Assembly (NCBI RefSeq): GCF_002849655.1
Contig: NZ_PDNW01000002.1
Coordinates: 248,001-312,000, forward strand
Reading direction: 5' to 3'
DNA length: 64,000 nucleotides
DNA from: Pollutimonas subterranea
GTDB lineage: Bacteria; Pseudomonadota; Gammaproteobacteria; Burkholderiales; Burkholderiaceae_B
Of the stretch, positions 44,127 through 52,756 are shown piece by piece. The first letter of the stretch is position 1, and every line of letters starts with the position of its first letter. The position numbers and the translations under genes are program-made. The notes under the pieces were generated by a model. It was given only the letters and a program-made list of their open reading frames with translations. It was not told the DNA's origin and did not search any database.

Positions 44127-44426
44127 TCATTTTCGGCGTACTTCCGTACCGGCTGCGTCGTCGGCGTCCCTGCCATCCGATGCGGCGCCATGCTTCAAGC
44201 GTTCCGTCTGTGGGTCATCGGCAGTACCTTCCGCTTGCGTGGCAGCAAAGTCGTCAGGTCCGGGAACCTGCCCTGTTCGGGCTTCATTGTCAGCCGCCGC
44301 CGTCGCACGATCAAATCCGGTTGACGTGGTACTGGGAGGCGGATGATCCATGTCGGGGCGCCGCTCGTCCTCCGAGGATATGTGGGCAGGGCGAGGCGCT
44401 TTGGCGTTTGGATCGGGAGTCTTCAT
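44127..44426 (-). CDS. Small acidic, disordered protein of unknown function
   Basis: 99 residues rich in Asp, Ala, Pro, Thr and Arg without predicted secondary-structure core, signal peptide or membrane segment (MKTPDPNAKAPRPAHISS start, EVRRK end). The ATG has CAGGAG eight bases upstream, which is the best support that it is real. No family recognised. Close to a DUF3008-like gene and may belong to the same stress-type gene neighbourhood. Confidence 0.5.
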   Translation of the reverse strand: MKTPDPNAKAPRPAHISSEDERRPDMDHPPPSTTSTGFDRATAAADNEARTGQVPGPDDFAATQAEGTADDPQTERLKHGAASDGRDADDAAGTEVRRK

Positions 44427-44544
44427 TTCATTCTCCTGGATGTTGCGTGATCATGCCCCTCCTGCAGCATGTTCCATGCCACCTGTTGGGGACATAGGAA
44501 TAGCACTTGCTGGATTCCGATCGCACCCATACAGGAGCTTGATC

Positions 44545-44736
44545 ATGCCAGCAAAATCCAAATCACAGCAACAGGCGGCCGGCATCGCACTGGCGGCCAA
44601 AGAAGGCGAAAAAAAAGTCAGTGACTTAAAGGGGCCATCCAAATCAATGTACAAATCCATGAGCGAAAAGGAACTGCACGACTTGGCGGCCACGAAAACC
44701 AAAAATAAGCCCGATCACAAATCCGACAAGGATTAG
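44545..44736 (+). CDS. DUF3008 family small basic protein
   Basis: 63 residues from the ATG at 44545 with CAGGAG upstream. Begins MPAKSKSQQQAAGIALAAKE and contains KGPSKSMYKSMSEKELHDL, the pattern of DUF3008 proteins (short, lysine-rich, often general-stress associated). Function unknown. The longer open frame from 44350 lacks support. Confidence 0.85.
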   Translation: MPAKSKSQQQAAGIALAAKEGEKKVSDLKGPSKSMYKSMSEKELHDLAATKTKNKPDHKSDKD

Positions 44737-44766
44737 CACACTGATGCCTTGTCACGAGGAGAGCCC

Positions 44767-45279
44767 ATGGACCCACTACTGTTGAATTTTTCCGTAAATG
44801 GCCAATCGCGATCGATCTCGGTGGATGCCAGCGCGACACTGTTGGATGTATTGCGCGAGCAGCTGGCACTTTCGGGCACCAAGAAGGGCTGTGACCATGG
44901 GCAATGCGGGGCCTGTACCGTACTGGTGGATGGACGCCGCATCAATGCGTGCCTGACGCTTGCCGCCATGCAGGAGGGTCGGTCAATTACGACAATCGAA
45001 GGCTTGGCTGACGGCGATGTCTTGCATGACCTGCAAAAAGCCTTCATTGAACATGACGCCTTCCAGTGCGGCTACTGTACGCCCGGACAGATTTGCTCGG
45101 CCGTGGGGTTCATCAATGAAGGCCATGCTGATGCGGTAAAAAGCCGTGATGCCGGGTCCGACGACACGCTGCGCGATGTGATCCGCGAGTTCATGAGCGG
45201 TAATCTGTGCCGTTGCGGCGCGTACACCAATATCGTGGACGCCATCATGCACGTAGTGCAGGAACGGGAGCGCATATGA
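44767..45279 (+). CDS. Molybdenum hydroxylase small subunit, two [2Fe-2S] clusters
   Basis: 170 residues. Plant-type ferredoxin cluster cysteines in [16 protein letters not shown] (about 42-57) and C-terminal cluster cysteines in [10 protein letters not shown] and [11 protein letters not shown]. It moves electrons from molybdenum to FAD in a xanthine-dehydrogenase-type enzyme. The ATG at 44767 follows GAGGAGA. No Tat signal, unlike E. coli PaoA, so the complex should be cytoplasmic. ATGA overlap with the FAD subunit gene. Confidence 0.92.
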   Translation: MDPLLLNFSVNGQSRSISVDASATLLDVLREQLALSGTKKGCDHGQCGACTVLVDGRRINACLTLAAMQEGRSITTIEGLADGDVLHDLQKAFIEHDAFQCGYCTPGQICSAVGFINEGHADAVKSRDAGSDDTLRDVIREFMSGNLCRCGAYTNIVDAIMHVVQERERI

Positions 45280-46289
45280 ACCCATTCTCGTACACGCGCG
45301 CCCGGGACGTTGCGCACGCGGCGCGCGAAGGCGCCGCAGGGGACGTGAAATTCATTGCCGGTGGCACGAATTTGCTGGACCTCATGAAAGAAAACGTCGA
45401 ACGTCCCCAGCGGCTGATCGACATCAACGGCTTGCCCCTGCATCACATCGAAGATACGGCTGAAGGCGGCCTGCGTATTGGAGCGCTGGTGCGCAACGCC
45501 GATCTTGCCGCTGACGCACGGGTGCGCGAGCGCTACCCGCTACTCTCCAGCGCGCTGCTCGCAGGAGCCAGCCCGCAGCTTCGCAATATGGCCACAACGG
45601 GCGGCAACCTGATGCAGCGCACGCGTTGCTACTATTTCTACGATGTTGCGACGCCCTGCAACAAGCGGCAACCCGGTTCCGGCTGCAGTGCCATCGGAGG
45701 CGTCACACGCATCCACGCCATACTGGGCGCGAACGAGCGATGCATCGCCACCCACCCATCGGACATGTGTGTCGCCATGGCAGCGCTCGAGGCCAAGGTT
45801 AACGTCGTCGGCCCGGACGGCGCGCGCAGCGTGGCGTTTGCCGATTTTCACCGCTTGCCCGGCGAAACGCCCAATCTTGACAACAACCTTGCACACGGCG
45901 AACTAATCACCAGCGTCGAACTTCCTCCGGAAGGGTTCAGCCAGCACTACAGTTACCTGAAAATTCGCGATCGTCTGGCTTACGCCTTTGCCCTGGTTTC
46001 CGTCGCAGCGGCGTTGCGGATCGAAGACGGCCGTATCACGGCAGCACGCGTTGCATTGGGCGGGGTGGCCCACAAACCCTGGCGCAGGCCCGATGCCGAG
46101 CAGAGCCTGATTGGCGCACAGGCAAACGCGAAGACGTTCACCGACTTTGCCAACAGCCTGCTGAACGAGGCAAAAGGCCAGGGCGACAACAACTTCAAGA
46201 TCGCGTTGGCGCAACGCAGCATCGTGCGCGCGCTTGTACAAGCCGCCGACGGCACCCCTCAATCCCAAACCGACAAGCGAATTGTCTAA
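45276..46289 (+). CDS. Molybdenum hydroxylase FAD-binding medium subunit (PaoB/YagS-like)
   Basis: 337 residues from the ATG at 45276. FAD-binding [18 protein letters not shown] is near residue 25 and [13 protein letters not shown] near 110. The insertion [13 protein letters not shown] followed by GSGCSA provides the three extra cysteines that bind a [4Fe-4S] cluster in PaoB and in 4-hydroxybenzoyl-CoA reductase. That places it in the PaoABC-like group rather than classic xanthine dehydrogenase. Middle gene of the operon, coupled at both ends. Confidence 0.91.
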   Translation: MNPFSYTRARDVAHAAREGAAGDVKFIAGGTNLLDLMKENVERPQRLIDINGLPLHHIEDTAEGGLRIGALVRNADLAADARVRERYPLLSSALLAGASPQLRNMATTGGNLMQRTRCYYFYDVATPCNKRQPGSGCSAIGGVTRIHAILGANERCIATHPSDMCVAMAALEAKVNVVGPDGARSVAFADFHRLPGETPNLDNNLAHGELITSVELPPEGFSQHYSYLKIRDRLAYAFALVSVAAALRIEDGRITAARVALGGVAHKPWRRPDAEQSLIGAQANAKTFTDFANSLLNEAKGQGDNNFKIALAQRSIVRALVQAADGTPQSQTDKRIV

Positions 46290-46299
46290 GGAGACGGCC

Positions 46300-48519
46300 A
46301 TGGCGGCTCAGCCCGATATCGGCATCGCAGTGAATCGTGTCGATGGCGCCAAGAAGGTCACCGGACAGGCCACCTATGCGGGTGAGCACCCAGCGCAGGA
46401 TCTTCTATATGGCGTCATCGTAAGCGCCGGGATCACCCGTGGGCGCATCACCTCCATCGACACATCGCATGCACGACAGGTCGAAGGCGTGGTTGAAGTC
46501 CTTACCCACGAGAACCGCCCTCATGTGCCCTGGTTCGATATGGATGATGGCGGCTCCGCCGCGACGTCCAAGCCACCGTTCCGTACGCTGTGTGATGACT
46601 CCATTGCCTTTGCCGGACAACCCATCGCCCTGGTCGTAGGCATAAACTTCGAAGCGGCGCGCCGGGGCGCCATGCTGGTCACGGCTAGCTACCAGGAGGC
46701 AAGCCACAACACCAGCCTCGAGACGGCGCTACCGCAGCGGTTCACACCCGAGGAAAAGAAAAAGGGCAATACGACCAAGGGCGATGTCGACGCCGCCTGT
46801 GCACAGGCCGTGGCGAAAGTCGAAAGACGCTATCACCTGGCGATGGAACAACACCATCCCATGGAAATGCACGCGACGACCGTCGAATGGCACGGGAATG
46901 GTACTGTCACCCTCTACGACAAGAATCAGGGCTCGCAAAACGCGCAAGAGCAGCTGACGCGAGCATTCGGCTATACCGCGGAGACCCTCAAGGTTATCAA
47001 TCCTTACGTGGGCGGCGCATTTGGTTCCGGCCTGCGGCCGGCTTACCAGGCTTATCTGGCCATGCTGGCCGCCATCATGCTGGAGCGTTCCGTACGCGTC
47101 ACGCTGACCCGCCAGCAAATGTTCACCCATGTGCATCGTCCCGCCTGCATTGAAGACGTGACCCTGGCGTGCGATGCGCAGTCAAAATTGACCGCCATTG
47201 CCTTGAAGGCAACCACCAGCACCTCGCAGTTCGAGACCTATACCGAAAACATCGTCGGCTGGGGTCCCACGGCCTATCCCTGCGAAAATATTCGGCTGGA
47301 CTACGCCGTCGCTGCCATCGATACACCCACGCCAGGCAATATGCGCGCGCCCGGCGCGGCCACCGGCATGAATCTGTTTGAAATCGCGATGGACGAACTG
47401 GCCTACGCGAATGGGATCGATCCGCTTGCGCTTCGCCTGGCGAATTATTCCGATACGCACGGACTCAAGGACCTGCCCTATACAAGCAAGGCCTTGATGG
47501 CCGCCTATCAAGAAGGAGCCGCACGCTTCGGCTGGCACGACCGCAGCCCGCAACCGCGCTCCATGCACGAAGGCAAGGAACTCATAGGCTGGGGCATGGC
47601 CACTGGCATCTGGGACGCATTGATGTTGAAAGCAAGCGCCCGCGCCACCCTTGATGAACGCGGCATATTGACCATCGCCTCCGCCGCATCGGACATAGGC
47701 ACCGGCACTTACACCATCATGGCCCAGATTGTCGCTGGCGCCCTGGGCTTGCCTCTGGACCGTGTAAAAGTGTCCCTCGGCGATTCCAGCCTACCGCCTG
47801 CCGGACTCGCAGGCGGGTCGAGCATGGCGACCTCGGTGGGCGCAGCCGTAAGTCGGGTCTGCGGCGAGCTGGCACAACAGCTTTTCAAGACGGTGGCGCA
47901 ATCAAAAGATAATCCGTTTGGCACCGTGCGATTCGAAGAGGTGGAGTTTTGCGAGGGCTGCATGCGACTTGTCAAAGATCCTTCGCGTTTCATCGACTAC
48001 CCGAACATCGTGGCACTTTCTGGTGCGTCCTCACTGCATTGCGAAGCATCGATAGATCCTTCCAAGGACAGTACAGACGCCAAGGCCAAGAACACGCACG
48101 CCGCGGTATTCGCCGAAGTCAGGGTAGACCAGGAACTGGGTGTTGTAAGGGTCACCCGGCTAACACTCGCCGTTGCGGCCGGCCGCATCATCAACCCCAA
48201 AACCGCCCGCAGCCAGATATTAGGCGGAGCCGTCATGGGCATCGGCATGGCGCTGCAGGAAGAAAGCATGTTCGACCACCGCCTTGGCCGAATCATGAAC
48301 CACAACCTCGCCGAATACCACATACCATGCCACGCCGACGTCTACGATATCGACGTCATCTTCGTGGAGGAACCGGATAGCGAAATGAGCCCGCTCGGGG
48401 CCAAGGGCGTGGGTGAAATCGGCACCGTGGGAACCGCCGCCGCCATTGCGAACGCGATCTATCATGCAACGGGAAAACGTGTCCGCGACCTGCCGATTAC
48501 GCTGGATAAGCTTTTGTAG
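46300..48519 (+). CDS. Molybdenum hydroxylase large subunit, molybdopterin cytosine dinucleotide type
   Basis: 739 residues from the ATG at 46300 (AAGGAGA upstream). Mo-cofactor loops include NPYVGGAFGSG (about 245), PTPGNMRAPGAATGMN (about 348) and AGGSSMATSVGAAV; the catalytic glutamate is in GAKGVGEIGTVG near the C-terminus. It hydroxylates an aldehyde or N-heterocycle. No chaperone gene of the XdhC/PaoD type is adjacent, so insertion of the cofactor must be served from elsewhere. Substrate unknown. Confidence 0.92.
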   Translation: MAAQPDIGIAVNRVDGAKKVTGQATYAGEHPAQDLLYGVIVSAGITRGRITSIDTSHARQVEGVVEVLTHENRPHVPWFDMDDGGSAATSKPPFRTLCDDSIAFAGQPIALVVGINFEAARRGAMLVTASYQEASHNTSLETALPQRFTPEEKKKGNTTKGDVDAACAQAVAKVERRYHLAMEQHHPMEMHATTVEWHGNGTVTLYDKNQGSQNAQEQLTRAFGYTAETLKVINPYVGGAFGSGLRPAYQAYLAMLAAIMLERSVRVTLTRQQMFTHVHRPACIEDVTLACDAQSKLTAIALKATTSTSQFETYTENIVGWGPTAYPCENIRLDYAVAAIDTPTPGNMRAPGAATGMNLFEIAMDELAYANGIDPLALRLANYSDTHGLKDLPYTSKALMAAYQEGAARFGWHDRSPQPRSMHEGKELIGWGMATGIWDALMLKASARATLDERGILTIASAASDIGTGTYTIMAQIVAGALGLPLDRVKVSLGDSSLPPAGLAGGSSMATSVGAAVSRVCGELAQQLFKTVAQSKDNPFGTVRFEEVEFCEGCMRLVKDPSRFIDYPNIVALSGASSLHCEASIDPSKDSTDAKAKNTHAAVFAEVRVDQELGVVRVTRLTLAVAAGRIINPKTARSQILGGAVMGIGMALQEESMFDHRLGRIMNHNLAEYHIPCHADVYDIDVIFVEEPDSEMSPLGAKGVGEIGTVGTAAAIANAIYHATGKRVRDLPITLDKLL

Positions 48520-48664
48520 GGGTTTGGGGCGGACGCTCCACTCGCTTCAGTTGCTTGAATTCGGACTGATCCAGCTCATAGGTATCCGGATCGGCGTCGA
48601 TGCCGGCATTGATGGCCACGTCTTCCGCCTCGGTGGGCATGATGAGTTTACGTTCGCTCGACAT
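48497..48664 (-). CDS. Small protein with antitoxin-like N-terminal motif, possibly truncated
   Basis: 55 residues from the ATG at 48664, with GGGGAGG ten bases upstream. The segment PTEAEDVAINAGIDADPDTY resembles the N-terminus of BrnA/CopG-like antitoxins, in which 'ED-AIN-GI-ADPDTYE' recurs. The usual DNA-binding C-terminal part is missing and the last 23 bp overlap the end of the hydroxylase gene, so it may be a remnant. No toxin gene is adjacent. Confidence 0.5.
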   Translation of the reverse strand: MSSERKLIMPTEAEDVAINAGIDADPDTYELDQSEFKQLKRVERPPQTPTKAYPA

Positions 48665-48887
48665 AGTGCTGCACCTCCCCTGCTGTTGGCCTCGGGTAGC
48701 TAATGATAGGCACATGGCTTCCGTTTCAATCCGCTGGAACCATAGCGGATGATCAACGTTGTGGAACCCCGATGTCACGACGACAAGAGAGACTCTAAGC
48801 GCATGCTAACTGTTTTCCACTCAAGAAGTGGGATACATTAGTGGCGCCCATGCGCACACAGACAAGTCAAGTAAAGCGATCCGCACA

Positions 48888-49544
48888 ATGAAAAAAGGCA
48901 GTCAACATACGTACGAAACTCTCAGAAAGCGAATCATCGCGGGACACTACACGGCCGGCACACAACTAAAGGAAAACCAAATTGCCGAAGAAATGGGGAT
49001 CAGCAGGACACCGGTGCGTACAGCGCTAAAGCAGCTAATTGACGATGGGCTGGCAGTAGCCGAAGGGGGCCGCGGCGTATTCATCGCGAGCTGGACACGG
49101 TGGGACATAGAGGACATGTTTCGATTACGTATTCGCCTTGAACCTTTTGCAGCAAGGCTTGCTTCAGAAAGAGCCGAAACACAGACCATCGAGGAGCTGA
49201 AACGCTGCAATGATCAAATGGCACGCGGCATAGAAGCACTAAGCAAAGATAAAAATGCAATCACTGAGATTCAAGCCGCAAACAGTGCTTTTCACCGAAT
49301 ATTACTGGAAGCGGCAGGTTCGCAGCGTTTGAAGTCGATGCTGGAAACAATGATTGATATGCCGGTCATAACTCGTTCTTTCTTTTTATACGACGTAGAA
49401 GATCTCGAGCGCAGCCTACAGCATCACCGCGATCTGGTTATGGCTGTAGAGCTGAGAAATGGCGATCTAGCTGAACAGATCATGTCCGTCCATTTGTTGA
49501 TATCGAGTCAACGTTTCATGAGTCAAAGACTGGACAATTCATAG
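48888..49544 (+). CDS. GntR-family (FCD) transcriptional regulator
   Basis: 218 residues from the ATG at 48888; a GTG at 48828 would add twenty. Winged helix-turn-helix YETLRKRIIAGHYTAG, NQIAEEMGISRTPVRTALKQ and GGRGVFIASW, then an FCD domain (about 80-210) with FHRILLEAAGSQRL. First gene of a co-directional cluster with a dehydrogenase, Bug receptor and RraA-type protein. The DNA is visibly less GC-rich than the flanks. Confidence 0.85.
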   Translation: MKKGSQHTYETLRKRIIAGHYTAGTQLKENQIAEEMGISRTPVRTALKQLIDDGLAVAEGGRGVFIASWTRWDIEDMFRLRIRLEPFAARLASERAETQTIEELKRCNDQMARGIEALSKDKNAITEIQAANSAFHRILLEAAGSQRLKSMLETMIDMPVITRSFFLYDVEDLERSLQHHRDLVMAVELRNGDLAEQIMSVHLLISSQRFMSQRLDNS

Positions 49545-49653
49545 TGATGCTTGTTTGTGACGCTGGCCGTAGTGAGCTCGCATAAAGATCAATAAAGATA
49601 CATTGATAATGTTTTTTGGGGTAAACACCTACAAAAACGCATATTGCCTTCAC

Positions 49654-49664
49654 GTACTATGTAC
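49654..49664. promoter_or_regulatory. GTAC-TAT-GTAC repeat before the dehydrogenase gene
   Basis: GTACTATGTAC lies 25 bp upstream of the ATG at 49689. It shares CTATGTACA with the operator candidate at 28586-28603. A site for the neighbouring GntR regulator is plausible. Confidence 0.35.
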
Positions 49665-49688
49665 ATATTGTTTTTTTATTGTACTTTT

Positions 49689-50579
49689 ATGAACGTTGCT
49701 ATTGTTGGTTGCGGCGACGTTGGGCGCTGCTACGCGAAGGCCTTAATGGATGCCGGGCATCAGGTTTCTGAATTGTGCGACAGCCGGCCAAGCGTCGCAA
49801 TCGCCCGCTATGCAGAAGAAATTTCCGCTAAAGTTCACTCCGAACCAGGTGATTGGCTAGCCGAAGTTGACTTGGTGATTTCAGCCGTCTTTGGAGGCGT
49901 GGCGCTTGATGTCGCCCGCCAGTCTTTGACGTATATGCACAAAGACTCAATCTATGCTGATTTCACGACGGGACGTCCTGCCGACCTTCGCGCCGCTGCA
50001 AATATGGCATTGGAAGCGAATATCGAGTTCGTTGATGTCGCGATTACAGGCGCCATCGGTCTTGGAGGTCAAAAGACGCCTCTACTTTGCGCTGGACCAG
50101 CGACGGCCAGATTCGTTGAGCTTATGAAAGCCATTGGCGCACCAATACGAATAGTGGGTACCGAACCCGGCGATGCCGTCGCACTGAAGCTGTTACGTAG
50201 CATTTTCACCAAAGGTTTGGAAGCTTTAGCGGTAGAGTGCCTGATGGCCGCCGAGCACCAAGGCTTAAGACAGTCGCTCTACGAAGTCCTTTCCGACATT
50301 GATCAAACACCCATTCGCAACTTCATGGAAGCGACGGTGACTACGCATGTGCGGCACGCAGAACGGCGACTAGCGGAGGTTCGGGAAGCCCGTCTTCAAT
50401 TAGAGAGCGAGGGCATCCAGCCTCGTGCCCTAGACGGTGTCGCCGCATTATTCGAACACACCGCTAACGCCATCCAAAACTCACCCATCGAAGGTGAAGC
50501 AACGATCGAAAACAGCCTTAGGTGGCTGCTCGATCAACAGCGCTCGGACGCTACCAAAGCGCCGACCACTGATCATTGA
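49689..50579 (+). CDS. NAD(P)-binding beta-hydroxyacid dehydrogenase-like protein (DUF1932 type)
   Basis: 296 residues from the ATG at 49689. Rossmann motif VAIVGCGDVGRCYAKAL at the N-terminus, then AITGAIGLGGQKTPLLCAG near residue 116, the 6-phosphogluconate/3-hydroxyisobutyrate dehydrogenase-type region. The C-terminal half (GDAVALKLLRSIFTKGLEAL) matches the DUF1932 helical domain. It likely oxidises a 2- or 3-hydroxyacid. Co-directional with an RraA-type aldolase, so a hydroxyacid oxidation followed by retro-aldol cleavage can be proposed. Confidence 0.82.
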   Translation: MNVAIVGCGDVGRCYAKALMDAGHQVSELCDSRPSVAIARYAEEISAKVHSEPGDWLAEVDLVISAVFGGVALDVARQSLTYMHKDSIYADFTTGRPADLRAAANMALEANIEFVDVAITGAIGLGGQKTPLLCAGPATARFVELMKAIGAPIRIVGTEPGDAVALKLLRSIFTKGLEALAVECLMAAEHQGLRQSLYEVLSDIDQTPIRNFMEATVTTHVRHAERRLAEVREARLQLESEGIQPRALDGVAALFEHTANAIQNSPIEGEATIENSLRWLLDQQRSDATKAPTTDH

Positions 50580-50611
50580 CTCTATACATTCCAGAAAAGA
50601 AAGGAGACCTC

Positions 50612-51583
50612 ATGTCACGTCGCTTCGTTAAAACGTTTTTGCTAGCTGGTGCACTTGCTCTTACCAGTGCTTCTGTCGCCTCCACCTTGAGCGAGAGGTC
50701 AATATCGTTCATCTCTCCATATCCCCCAGGAGGAGGTACCGATACTCTTACCCGCATGCTGGCCGATGCCATGGCCCAACAAACAGGCTGGAATATCGTT
50801 GTCGAGAACAAGCCAGGTGCTGGCGGTAACCTGGCCCTGGATACCACAGCGCGCGCCAAACCCGACGGCCATACCCTAGTCATGGCACAGACTGACAATA
50901 TCGTACTGAACCCATGGTTGTACAGCAAACTGTCCTATGACACCTTCAAAAGCTTTGCTCCCGTCGGCTTGGTGGCCAGCTCGCCGAGCGTTTACGTAGT
51001 CGCTCCCAAATCTCCCTATAACACACTGGCGGATATAGTCGCCGCGGCGAAAGAAAAACCTGGGGTTGTCACGCTAGGCATACCCGGCATTGGCGGCACC
51101 GGTGATCTTCTGGGTAACCTGTTCAGCAAAGAGGCTGACATCAAGTTGAGCCACATACCGTATCGCGGTTGGTCGCAAGCCTTCCCAGACTTGAGCAGTG
51201 GCCGGATCGAGATTTATACCGGCTCTGTTGCCTCGCTGCTTCCTCAAATCCTTGCCAAAACGGTTAAGCCTATTGCTGTAATCGGAGAAGCCCGTTCGCC
51301 TAGCCTGCCCAATGTTCCGACTTTCGCAGAAGAAGGCTATCCAGAGGTGAAGCAGGCGATATGGTGGGGCCTCGCTGCTCCAGCAGGCACCCCTTCGGAA
51401 ATCGTAAATGAGCTCAACGAGGCGATGAAGAAAGCGGTAACCAGCGATGAAATGACGCAAAATCTGCAAAAGGCTGGATACGATCCGATTGGAAGCAGTG
51501 CCAACGATATGGCAAGTCGTCATAGAGCCGATCATGACACATTTGGTGCTTTGGTAAAGGATTCTGGCATTGAGCCGCAATAA
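50612..51583 (+). CDS. Bug/TctC-family periplasmic receptor
   Basis: 323 residues from the ATG at 50612, with AAAGGAG upstream. Signal peptide ends near VAST-LS. Family marks: ISPYPPGGGTDTLTRMLA, VVENKPGAGGNLAL and VPTFAEEGYPEVK. The start is 32 bp after the dehydrogenase stop and the gene is followed by RraA. Likely recruits the acid processed by the neighbours. Confidence 0.88.
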   Translation: MSRRFVKTFLLAGALALTSASVASTLSERSISFISPYPPGGGTDTLTRMLADAMAQQTGWNIVVENKPGAGGNLALDTTARAKPDGHTLVMAQTDNIVLNPWLYSKLSYDTFKSFAPVGLVASSPSVYVVAPKSPYNTLADIVAAAKEKPGVVTLGIPGIGGTGDLLGNLFSKEADIKLSHIPYRGWSQAFPDLSSGRIEIYTGSVASLLPQILAKTVKPIAVIGEARSPSLPNVPTFAEEGYPEVKQAIWWGLAAPAGTPSEIVNELNEAMKKAVTSDEMTQNLQKAGYDPIGSSANDMASRHRADHDTFGALVKDSGIEPQ

Positions 51584-51615
51584 ACCCTTTCACAACTTTC
51601 AGAGAGCAAACGAAC

Positions 51616-52284
51616 ATGATTGGTTTTCAAATTCATCAACGCGATCGAGCCGTCGACATGGCCACGGTAGAGCAATTCAAGAAGCTTCCTGTCGCCAACG
51701 TCAGTGACATGATGTCTCGAATGTATGCGGGAGGGGCGCACCTGCGTCCCATGCATGACGGCACTCCCATGGCTGGACCTGCGGTTACAGTCCGGTGTCG
51801 CCCGGGTGATAACCTTATGGTGCACAAGGCGCTCGACGTAGCCAGCACCGGCGACGTGATCGTTGTGGATGCCGGAGGCGACCTCACTAATGCCATCATT
51901 GGTGAAATCATGGTGGCATACGCAAAGAAGCGCGGATTAGCCGGTATCGTCATTCATGGAGCCATTCGCGATTCAGCCGAGATCGGTCGGGGTAGTTTCC
52001 CCGTTTTCGCTGCAGGCGTTACTCATCGCGGACCATACAAAGATGGTCCAGGCGAAATCAATTCGATAATTTGTCTTGGTGGAATGACAATCGAGCCCGG
52101 TGACTTGATTATCGGCGATGCAGATGGTCTGCTATGTGTGCCGTTTGACATCACACAAAAGGTTTATGAACAGACTGTCGAAAAACATGCTGTCGAAGAG
52201 AAGATGTTAGCTGATATTGATGCAGGCACATATGACGCGAGCTGGGTCGATGCGCGTCTAAAGGCGCTTGACTGCACGTTTTAA
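51616..52284 (+). CDS. RraA-fold protein, 4-hydroxy-4-methyl-2-oxoglutarate aldolase-like
   Basis: 222 residues. Typical RraA/HMG-aldolase marks: VANVSDMMSRM near residue 28, the GGDLTNAIIGEIMVAYAKKRG stretch (short form AIIGEIM) near 93, and the metal/oxalate site IVIHGAIRDSAEIG (R and D) near 115. At this length it fits the catabolic aldolase/decarboxylase group better than the RNase E regulator RraA. It cleaves 2-oxo-4-hydroxy acids to pyruvate. Last gene of its cluster. Confidence 0.84.
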   Translation: MIGFQIHQRDRAVDMATVEQFKKLPVANVSDMMSRMYAGGAHLRPMHDGTPMAGPAVTVRCRPGDNLMVHKALDVASTGDVIVVDAGGDLTNAIIGEIMVAYAKKRGLAGIVIHGAIRDSAEIGRGSFPVFAAGVTHRGPYKDGPGEINSIICLGGMTIEPGDLIIGDADGLLCVPFDITQKVYEQTVEKHAVEEKMLADIDAGTYDASWVDARLKALDCTF

Positions 52285-52756
52285 GTAACAGCAAACGTTC
52301 TGAACTGATCATGGTCGGAACTACTACGGCTTAAGCGCCCGCCGACACATCGGCATCATCCGATCAGTGGGCTGCAGCCGCACAATGGGCGGCTGCGCCC
52401 CGCTGCTACTCGTCATCCTCACGAGACACATACCGAAGCCTCAGTTTTGTCACCTACGTGCCTGGCTATCGCCGCCGCCATACGCCTGTCGGCTTCAGCG
52501 ATCGTGCCCCTTCGTTGCTCAATATTTCTCAAGGTCGTCTCCAAGTGCCCTTTGCGCGTCAGAAGCATCGCGTCCACGCTGCGCTTGGACGGGCTGCCGA
52601 AAGCTAACAACACCCCACCGTCTCTACTTGGCCGTGAACCTGAGATTTTATGGAATGCTCCACAGATCTTGAAAGCCTCCGTCAATTGCAGGCATCCCGC
52701 TTGACAAGAAGCCTGCCGCCCGCATCGGCATCCCGACGAGGAAGCGCTCCAGCATG
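52285..52756. other. 472-bp region without a convincing gene
   Basis: It lies between convergent RraA and aldehyde dehydrogenase genes. An open frame on the minus strand (52685-52419, 88 codons) contains HLETTLRNIEQRRGTIAEA-like helical text. That loosely resembles the C-terminus of a GntR/FCD regulator but has no start signal or identifiable domain. It may be a decayed regulator. A hairpin is at 52370-52401. Confidence 0.45.
52370..52401. terminator. GC-rich hairpin downstream of the RraA-type gene
   Basis: GGGC-T-GCAGCCGC (52370-52382) pairs with GCGGCTGC-GCCC (52390-52401), a 12-bp stem with one bulged T and a 7-base loop. No T-run follows, so it is a possible 3'-end structure 85 bp after the stop. 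Confidence 0.45.
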
